Shown piece by piece: positions 13,592 through 19,072 of a DNA stretch of 19,072 bases. Every line of letters begins with the position of its first letter. Positions within the stretch are counted from its first letter, which is position 1. This stretch comes from a bacterium (GTDB lineage Bacteria; Desulfobacterota; UBA8473), in NCBI GenBank assembly GCA_009773075.1, contig WOUX01000057.1, positions 1 through 19,072 on the forward strand, given 5' to 3'. Under the pieces are notes generated by a model. It saw nothing but the letters and a program-made list of their open reading frames with translations. It did no database searches and was not told the origin of the DNA. The position numbers and the translations under genes are program-made.

Positions 13592-14344
13592 ATGGATATC
13601 TTCGCAAAATATATTCCAAACTTTCTATTAATCCTCCTTAGGGCAGGGGTTGTCGTTAGCCTGCTTCCATTTTTGGGCAGCAGGAATGTCCCGGCACGGT
13701 TCAAGATTGGTTTTGTTATTGCTATAGCCTTTATCCTTACGCCTGTTGTGGAATTTAATATCTCACAAACAGAGATGCCTATTTTAGTTTTGCGTGAAAT
13801 TATGTTAGGCATTACCTTCGCCCTTACGGCCAGGTCTATTTTTTTTGCTGTGGATATGGCAGGCCAGATGATGAGCAGTGTAATGGGTCTGTCCATTGCT
13901 ACTATATTTAACCCCGAACTGGGGCAGTCAACAGAGGTAGCACAGCTGTATGGCGTTATTGCTATGCTTATTTTTCTTGCTATGGATATCCATCACGACC
14001 TTGTATATGTTTTTGTAAAGAGTTATGAATGGCTTCCAGCAGGACATATAGATATAAAAAATCTTGCTGTTTATATGATCTCGTTAGGCGGAAAGATGTT
14101 TATCATTGCATTGAAAATAAGCGCCCCTGTAATTATAGCCATGATCATTTCAAATCTATTGCTCGGATTTATATCTAAGGCAGCCCCGCAGATGAATATC
14201 TTCTTTGTAGGATACCCTGTGTATATTTTTGTGGGTTTTATTGTGATGCTATTTAGTATTTCTGTGTTTATGCCTGTGATCGGCATGTATTTCAATATCA
14301 TAAAAGATGAGATGGTTAGGGTTATTGTTATAGCAAAGGGTTAA
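13592..14344 (+). CDS. fliR: Flagellar export gate protein FliR
   Basis: This integral membrane protein of 250 residues has about six hydrophobic helices: FLLILLRAGVVVSLLPFLG, IGFVIAIAFILTPVV, the segment around MLGITFALTARSIFFAVDMAG, LYGVIAMLIFLAMDIHHDLV, a helix before LLGFISKAAPQMNIFFVGYP, and a C-terminal FVGFIVMLFSISVFM. The conserved GLSIATIFNP, HHDLV and PQMNIF-VGYP motifs identify FliR. Length is normal. It forms the one-subunit tip of the export gate. The ribosome site AAGG lies just after the last heptamer of the repeat element, so the element is part of the intergenic leader. The gene ends 25 bp before flhB. Confidence 0.96.
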   Translation: MDIFAKYIPNFLLILLRAGVVVSLLPFLGSRNVPARFKIGFVIAIAFILTPVVEFNISQTEMPILVLREIMLGITFALTARSIFFAVDMAGQMMSSVMGLSIATIFNPELGQSTEVAQLYGVIAMLIFLAMDIHHDLVYVFVKSYEWLPAGHIDIKNLAVYMISLGGKMFIIALKISAPVIIAMIISNLLLGFISKAAPQMNIFFVGYPVYIFVGFIVMLFSISVFMPVIGMYFNIIKDEMVRVIVIAKG

Positions 14345-14369
14345 GATTTGTGCTGTTTGAGGGATTGAG

Positions 14370-15452
14370 ATGCCTGAAGGACATGAAAAGATAGAGAAGG
14401 CAACGCCGCGAAGGCGACAGAAGGCCAGGGAAAAAGGTCAGACTGCCAGGAGCCGTGAACTCACATCAATAGCCGGTACGGCAGGAATCCTGCTCATGTT
14501 TTATTTTGCAGGGGATAGTTTCCTGAAAAATATGACGGTAGAAACAGGGAAACTCCTGGGACTCCAATACGGGCAAGACCCGATTACTGTTATGAAAGCA
14601 GCTTCATACAAAATGCTCTGGACATTAATGCCATTTTTAGGAACCACAGCAATATTCGCTATAATTGCAGGGTTACTGCAGGGAGGGATCATTCTCAAAC
14701 CTTTGGAGTTCAGTTTTGAAAAGCTAAACCCCCTAAACGGATTTAAGCGGTTGTTTTCCATATATGGTCTTGTGGATTCCATCAAGAGCCTATTAAAGTT
14801 TGTTGTGGGCGGATTCATGTTCTACTACATCATTAAGAATCTTATATCTATCCTTCCCTTCACAGCGAACATGGATATCAGGGGTCTTCAGGAAATATCA
14901 AGCAGGCTTATATCTAAAGCTGTGTTATCTGCGGTAGTCATTTTTCTTATCCTTGCAATTATGGATTACCTTTATGAAAGATGGAGATTTGAGCGTTCGA
15001 TAAGAATGACCAAAGAGGAGATAAAAGAAGAATATAAGGAGTCAGAGGGTGAGCCGTTAATCAAATCGAGGATAAAGAGCCTTCAGAAGGATATGGCAAG
15101 GAAACGAATGATGCAGGAAGTTCCAAAGGCAACGGTGGTCATAACAAACCCAACACATATTGTTGTTGCCCTGAGATATAAGAGAGACGAGATGTCAGCG
15201 CCTGAGGTTATTGCAAAAGGTGCAGGATTCATAGCTGAAAAGATCAAAGAGATTGCAAGAAAACACCATATTCCTGTTGTTGAGGACAAACTATTGGCCA
15301 GGGCTCTCTACAAGCTTAAAATTAACTCGTATATACCCGAGGAACTTTACAGAGCCGTGGCCAAGATACTGGCATATATATATAGGCTGAAGGCTGTAGG
15401 CTGTAGCCTACAGGCTAACAGCCTACAGCCTAAACAAGGTGGGCAGGTATGA
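14370..15452 (+). CDS. flhB: Flagellar export switch protein FlhB with repeat-derived C-terminal tail
   Basis: The protein has 360 residues. The N-terminus EKIEKATPRRRQKAREKGQTARSRE is typical. Four membrane helices follow (about 33-48, 86-104, 144-165, 184-200). The cytoplasmic domain carries the autocleavage motif NPTH at 260-263 (VVITNPTHIVVALRY) and ends with the conserved VVEDKLLARALYKL, IPEELYRAVAKILAYIYRLK. It switches export from hook to filament substrates. Residues after about 340 (AVGCSLQANSLQPKQGGQV) do not resemble FlhB and are encoded by an AGGCTG/AGCCTAC heptamer palindrome, so the natural end was near YRLK and the repeat extended the frame. The stop overlaps the flhA ATG as ATGA. 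Confidence 0.96.
   Translation: MPEGHEKIEKATPRRRQKAREKGQTARSRELTSIAGTAGILLMFYFAGDSFLKNMTVETGKLLGLQYGQDPITVMKAASYKMLWTLMPFLGTTAIFAIIAGLLQGGIILKPLEFSFEKLNPLNGFKRLFSIYGLVDSIKSLLKFVVGGFMFYYIIKNLISILPFTANMDIRGLQEISSRLISKAVLSAVVIFLILAIMDYLYERWRFERSIRMTKEEIKEEYKESEGEPLIKSRIKSLQKDMARKRMMQEVPKATVVITNPTHIVVALRYKRDEMSAPEVIAKGAGFIAEKIKEIARKHHIPVVEDKLLARALYKLKINSYIPEELYRAVAKILAYIYRLKAVGCSLQANSLQPKQGGQV
15381..15434. repeat. AGGCTGT heptamer palindrome inside the 3' end of flhB
   Basis: The left arm is made of TAGGCTGA, AGGCTGT, AGGCTGT. The right arm is the inverse class AGCCTAC, AGGCTAAC, AGCCTAC, AGCCTA. The outer thirteen bases of each arm pair with one mismatch. It is translated as the last part of FlhB. 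It shares its right end, CAGCCTAAACAA, with the copy between fliM and fliN. Confidence 0.85.
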
Positions 15453-17341
15453 ACTTTCTCGAACTGATACAAAAAAGAGGGGGTGTCTTTGTTGCCGTAA
15501 GTGTAGTCTCTATTTTAGGCGTGATGATACTGCCTATCCCACCTTTTGTACTGGATATCCTTCTGTCATTCTCTATATCCCTATCAATAATTATACTCGT
15601 AACCGGCATATATATTAAAAAGCCTCTGGATTTCTCTGTATTTCCTTCAATGCTTCTCATAACAACACTTTACAGGCTCGCATTGAATATTGCGTCCACC
15701 AGGTTGATACTGCTCAGAGGGAATGAAGGTGTGGATGCTGCAGGGGAAGTGATAAAGTCATTCGGAAATTTCGTTGTAGGTGGAAACTATGCGGTTGGTT
15801 TTGTAGTCTTTCTGATCCTGGTGATTGTAAATTTTGTGGTCATAACAAAGGGATCAGGCAGGATAGCGGAAGTTGCTGCAAGATTCACTCTTGATGCAAT
15901 GCCGGGTAAGCAGATGGCTATAGATGCAGACCTTAATGCCGGGCTCCTTGATGAATCAGAGGCAAGGAAAAGGAGGACGGTTGTTTCTCAAGAGGCTGAT
16001 TTCTACGGGGCAATGGATGGGGCCAGTAAATTTGTCAGAGGTGATGCCATCGCAGGGTTAATAATAACGGGTATAAATATTATCGGTGGTTTCATAATAG
16101 GTACGCTGCAGGAGGGTATGCCCCTTTTAGAAGCTGCAAAGACTTATACTATATTGACCATTGGTGATGGCCTTGTTTCACAAATCCCTGCACTGCTCGG
16201 GCTTCCACACATTTCTTTCTTGCTTCTTGCGACTATATCAGGAGCCCTGGCATATGTCCTTTCAAAGAATGCAGTTGAGGTCGAAAAAGAACAGGAAATC
16301 AAGCCAATGGCCCAAGAACCCGCTATAGATACTGTCATAGAGATAGAACCGCTTACCTTCGAGATAGGCTATGGCTTAATCCCTCTTCTAGAGGGCGGGA
16401 AGGTAGACCTTCTTAATAAGATAAAGGCAATGAGGAGACAACTTGCCTCTGAGCTTGGTTTTATTGCGCCTTCAATACATATAAAGGATAACCTCCAGAT
16501 CAGGCCGCACGAATATAGTTTACTCATACGGGGTATTGAGATTGCAAGGGGTGAGGTTATGATCGGTCACTGCCTTGCTGTTGCATCAGGAGAAGCAGAA
16601 GAAATAGAAGGTATACCTACAAAGGAACCGGCATTTGGACTTCCGGCCTTCTGGATCAGTGATAAAGATATGGATAAAGCTCAAACAAAAGGCTATATGG
16701 TTATTGACCCTCCAACAGTGATTACTACACATCTGACTGAACTAATAAAAACTCATGCGTGGGAGCTTCTTACGAGGACAGAAGTCCAGAGTTTATTGGA
16801 CAATCTCTTGAAAAACTATCCAAAAATTGTTGATGAGCTTATCCCGTCTCTTTTAACATTAGGCGGTGTTCAAAGGGTACTTCAGAATCTTTTGAGGGAA
16901 AAGGTACCGATAAATGACCTTGTTACCATATTTGAGACCCTTATTGATTGGGCACCTTCCACTAAGGATACGGAGTTGCTCACAGAATATGTGAGGCAGT
17001 CCCTTTCGAGGTATATAACCAAACAGTATATCTCTCCTGACGGGAATATCTATGTTATAACCCTGGACCCGGAGTTTGAAAGGGCTATTTCTCATGCCGT
17101 GGAAGCCGGAGGTGCAATAAGTCCTGAAATTGTAAATAAGTTGATGAGGTCAATAGAGACCGCCATCACAGAAGGTAGGTTTAAAGGCCCCCAGCCAATT
17201 ATTCTTTGCTCCACGCAGGCGAGGAGATTCCTCAGAAAAATCATAGAGAGATTCATTCCATCGCTGGTCATTCTTTCCAATGCAGAAATATCTCCATCAG
17301 TAAAACTATCTACCACGGGGGTGTTGAGATATGAAGATTAA
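15449..17341 (+). CDS. flhA: Flagellar export apparatus protein FlhA, with an internal in-frame gap
   Basis: The protein has 630 residues, against about 690 for the family. The membrane part has ILPIPPFVLDILLSFSISLS, the FSVFPSMLLITTLYRLALNI motif, and the conserved cytoplasmic loop GSGRIAEVAARFTLDAMPGK, MAIDADLNAGL and EADFYGAMDGASKFVRGDAI. The sequence then goes from LTIGDGLVSQIPALL straight to GLPHISFLLLATISGALAY. In other FlhA proteins about 48 residues separate these, including the very conserved STAAGxIVTR segment and a membrane helix. The junction is at codon 250/251 (about 16198). The cytoplasmic substrate-binding domain (about 310-625) is complete. Loss of this helix would probably change topology and abolish export. 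The start overlaps flhB by ATGA and the end overlaps flhF by 11 bp. Confidence 0.93.
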   Translation: MNFLELIQKRGGVFVAVSVVSILGVMILPIPPFVLDILLSFSISLSIIILVTGIYIKKPLDFSVFPSMLLITTLYRLALNIASTRLILLRGNEGVDAAGEVIKSFGNFVVGGNYAVGFVVFLILVIVNFVVITKGSGRIAEVAARFTLDAMPGKQMAIDADLNAGLLDESEARKRRTVVSQEADFYGAMDGASKFVRGDAIAGLIITGINIIGGFIIGTLQEGMPLLEAAKTYTILTIGDGLVSQIPALLGLPHISFLLLATISGALAYVLSKNAVEVEKEQEIKPMAQEPAIDTVIEIEPLTFEIGYGLIPLLEGGKVDLLNKIKAMRRQLASELGFIAPSIHIKDNLQIRPHEYSLLIRGIEIARGEVMIGHCLAVASGEAEEIEGIPTKEPAFGLPAFWISDKDMDKAQTKGYMVIDPPTVITTHLTELIKTHAWELLTRTEVQSLLDNLLKNYPKIVDELIPSLLTLGGVQRVLQNLLREKVPINDLVTIFETLIDWAPSTKDTELLTEYVRQSLSRYITKQYISPDGNIYVITLDPEFERAISHAVEAGGAISPEIVNKLMRSIETAITEGRFKGPQPIILCSTQARRFLRKIIERFIPSLVILSNAEISPSVKLSTTGVLRYED

Positions 17342-18425
17342 AAAATTTAAAGCAAGGAATTTTGCCGAGGCTCTCGAATTGGTAAAAAAAGAACTTAGCG
17401 AAGACGCAATAATACTGTCTACAGAGGAAAAAAAAGGTGTCCGGCCTTTTGTTGAGGTGACCGCGGCGGTAGACTATGACATGGAATATAAAAGTCAGGA
17501 ATCAGGGATCAGGAGTCAGGAGCCGGAAATAGAAAATAAGATATTCGAGACTCAAGACTCACGGCTCACGACTCACAACTCGTCCATTGAAGGGATTAAA
17601 AGTGAGATCGAAATCCTACGCGAGACCATAGAAAACATGAGGAATAACGGCTATGAAATATCATTGCCGCCAAAGAAGAGGACGATATTCTCTTTTCTCA
17701 GAGAAAGGTCGGTACGGGAGGAGTTTGCCTTAAGTCTCTGTGGAAAAGCCAATGATTTGAATGACATCCCGCCGTTAATATCGGCTGATATAAAGGTAAA
17801 GGAATCCAGCATCTCAAACGAGGGGTGTAAAAAGGCTGTTATGCTCATTGGGCCAACAGGTGTAGGAAAGACTACAACTATAGCTAAACTTTCAGCCCTT
17901 GCAATAAAGGATAGTAAGAGAGTTGGGATTATTAATCTTGACAGCTATAGAATAGGGGCGCTTGAACAGATGAGAATATATTCCAGGATTATGGGCATAC
18001 CGTTATCTATTGTCTCGAATGCCAATGAATTAAAGAATAGTTTCTCGAAGCTTGCGGAGAACAGTGATATTATTTTTATAGATACCACAGGGAGGAATCC
18101 AAATGATGAGGCATATATCAACTACATCATCGAGATATGTAAAACAGAGATACCTCTGGAGATTCATCTCCTCATGAGTGCAAACTGCGATAATGAGTTC
18201 ATGATGAAGGCTTGTAAATTTTACACGAAATTACCCATTGATTATGTAGTCCTCACAAAGGTTGATGAGGCCGTGAGGTTTGGTTCCTTATACAATCTTC
18301 TTCTGACATACCGCAAGCCGGTCGCATATATAACAACAGGACAGAATGTGCCCGGAGACATCGAATTTGTTACAGTGGATAAGCTTGTAAATCTCATATT
18401 GGAGAAGGGGTCTTATAAATGCTGA
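17331..18425 (+). CDS. flhF: SRP-type GTPase FlhF with repeat-encoded linker
   Basis: The protein has 364 residues. The short N-terminal B region (1-50, MKIKKFKARNFAEALELVKK) is followed by a linker, an N domain (about 88-160) and the G domain. The G domain has the P-loop GPTGVGKT (174-181), the NLDSYRIGALEQMRIYSRIM segment, DTTGR (251-255) and TKVD (309-312). It is an SRP54-family GTPase that dimerises, positions the flagellum at the cell pole and is paired with FlhG. Residues 54-85 (SQESGIRSQE and DSRLTTHNSS parts) are encoded by seven-base word repeats that have inserted in frame within the variable linker. The start overlaps flhA by 11 bp. An ATG for the original flhG start (18419) overlaps its stop. 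Confidence 0.95.
   Translation: MKIKKFKARNFAEALELVKKELSEDAIILSTEEKKGVRPFVEVTAAVDYDMEYKSQESGIRSQEPEIENKIFETQDSRLTTHNSSIEGIKSEIEILRETIENMRNNGYEISLPPKKRTIFSFLRERSVREEFALSLCGKANDLNDIPPLISADIKVKESSISNEGCKKAVMLIGPTGVGKTTTIAKLSALAIKDSKRVGIINLDSYRIGALEQMRIYSRIMGIPLSIVSNANELKNSFSKLAENSDIIFIDTTGRNPNDEAYINYIIEICKTEIPLEIHLLMSANCDNEFMMKACKFYTKLPIDYVVLTKVDEAVRFGSLYNLLLTYRKPVAYITTGQNVPGDIEFVTVDKLVNLILEKGSYKC
17492..17582. repeat. Heptamer-word repeat inside flhF coding sequence
   Basis: The left half has words AGTCAGG, AATCAGG, GATCAGG, AGTCAGG (17493-17520). After a 25-bp AT-rich spacer, the right half has inverse-type words GACTCAA, GACTCAC, GGCTCAC, GACTCAC (17549-17576). Both halves are read without stop codons in the flhF frame and fall in the poorly conserved linker. 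The motB tail has the same word class (2427-2453). Confidence 0.85.
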
Positions 18426-18446
18426 AGGAAAGACAAAAGGAGAGAA

Positions 18447-19007
18447 ATGAAAAAACAGGACAAAGATGTAATGATTTTAGATGCTGACCTTGGACTTAGC
18501 AATATAGATATCCTTCTTAATCTGTCCCCGCGCTATAACATACAACATGTAGTGAATAGTGAAATGACACTCAAAGATATTGTGGTTGATGGTCCCCATG
18601 GGATAAAGATAATACCAGCCAGCTCTGGTGTGCAGGAGTTAACGGCGCTTGACGAATTCCAGAGATTGAAGCTCCTGGAGGAATTTGACGCTTATGATAA
18701 TGCTACTGCTGTTGCAGATGTCCTCCTCATAGATACCGCTGCTGGCATATCAGGGAATGTAGCCTTTTTTTGTATCGCAGCACAGGAAATTGTGATAGTA
18801 ACATCACCGGAACCTACAGCCATTACAGATGCCTATGCCCTTATTAAGGTTCTTTTTACCAGGTATCAGGAAAAGGAATTCCACGTTATTGTTAATTCAG
18901 TAAAGAGTCCTGAAGAAGGCTTTGAAGTCTTCAAAAAGCTCTCCATGGTAACCGAAAGATTCCTGAATATATCCCTTGATTATTTTTTCTTTTTCTTCCT
19001 CGGTTAA
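18447..19007 (+). CDS. flhG: MinD-like ATPase FlhG (FleN), lacking the Walker A region and the C-terminus
   Basis: The body is clearly FlhG: VMILDADLGLSNIDILLNLS, YNIQHVVNSEMTLKDI, GPHGIKIIPASSGVQELT, LLIDTAAGIS (Asp near 96), TSPEPTAITDAYALIKVL and FKKLSMVTERFLNISLDY. FlhG normally begins with about 35-40 residues containing KGGVGKT, the ATP-binding Walker A loop. Here that part is gone: an upstream ATG at 18419, overlapping the flhF stop, opens MLKERQKERNEK but in another frame, so about 80 bp appear to be deleted together with the loop. The 3' end is also odd: after ISLDY the frame runs into FFFFFLG and a stop, about 70-80 residues short. FlhG limits flagellar number through FlhF; this copy should not bind ATP. 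Probably a pseudogene or mis-assembled. Confidence 0.8.
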   Translation: MKKQDKDVMILDADLGLSNIDILLNLSPRYNIQHVVNSEMTLKDIVVDGPHGIKIIPASSGVQELTALDEFQRLKLLEEFDAYDNATAVADVLLIDTAAGISGNVAFFCIAAQEIVIVTSPEPTAITDAYALIKVLFTRYQEKEFHVIVNSVKSPEEGFEVFKKLSMVTERFLNISLDYFFFFFLG

Positions 19008-19040
19008 TCCCATTTTATATCCAGACATAGCTTTTCCCCC

Positions 19041-19068
19041 AAAACACCTGTAGCTACTCAGGTGTTTT
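19041..19068. terminator. Perfect hairpin, possible terminator or repeat end
   Basis: AAAACACCTG (19041-19050) and CAGGTGTTTT (19059-19068) are perfectly complementary around an eight-base loop, giving a stem ending in TTTT as in a factor-independent terminator that could work both ways. The loop and right stem read GTAGCTACTCAGG, close to the GTAACTACTCAGG end of the 264-375 element, so it may instead be the edge of another repeat cut off by the window. Confidence 0.55.
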
Positions 19069-19072
19069 GTCT

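Noticed and set aside
18897..19028. 43-residue - strand ORF starting MSGYKMGLTEEEKEK
   Set aside because: Most of it lies opposite well-conserved FlhG sequence and is not protein-like there; only its start is kept as a hint of a rearrangement.

Overview
This window is a bacterial flagellar motor, export and regulation locus of moderately low GC. The gene order (fliL-fliM-fliN-fliO-fliP-fliQ-fliR-flhB-flhA-flhF-flhG), the FlhF/FlhG pair, and the mix of MotAB-like and MotCD-like stators next to PilZ and HD-GYP genes suggest a Gram-negative of the Nitrospirota or former Deltaproteobacteria type. That placement is an inference from protein style only, and no rRNA is present to settle it.

Layout. 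Positions 1-262 hold the 3' end of the hook gene flgE on the + strand. A long convergent block on the - strand (10042 down to 388) reads, in transcription order: a small unrecognised protein; a broken response regulator; an intact response regulator; a GAF/HD-GYP protein; a PilZ protein; a MotC/MotD stator pair; a PAS histidine kinase with a degenerate receiver; a broken motA; motB; a secreted, membrane-anchored VWA protein; and a membrane coiled-coil protein. A good FliA (sigma-28) promoter match, TAAAGTTT-N11-CCCGATAG, lies at its head (10115-10089). The divergent intergenic region 10043-10371 separates it from the + strand block (10372 to about 19007), which encodes FliL, the switch proteins FliM and FliN, the export gate FliO/P/Q/R, FlhB and FlhA, and the SRP-like GTPase FlhF with its partner FlhG. 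Most neighbours overlap by ATGA or a few bases, so both blocks look like operons.

How they work together. FliM/FliN form the switch, FliO-R with FlhB/FlhA export flagellin and rod/hook parts, and FlhF/FlhG set flagellar number and place. The two stator systems power rotation. The HD-GYP and PilZ proteins plausibly make a local cyclic-di-GMP control of the motor.

Two things stand out. (1) The locus is full of short dispersed elements built from degenerate 7- or 8-base tandem words arranged as inverted arms. One type has two copies 9,300 bp apart with a 98% identical core but different right-arm words. They sit mostly at the 3' ends of genes, and some have become coding (FlhB tail, MotB tail, FlhF linker). 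(2) Several conserved genes lack internal pieces: motA (about 76 bp, frameshift), a response regulator (about 50 bp, frameshift), flhA (about 48 codons, in frame) and flhG (the Walker A region, frameshift, plus an abrupt 3' end). This is either real decay of a flagellar locus or systematic assembly error, and the sequence alone cannot decide which. No RNA genes, insertion sequences or CRISPR arrays were seen.
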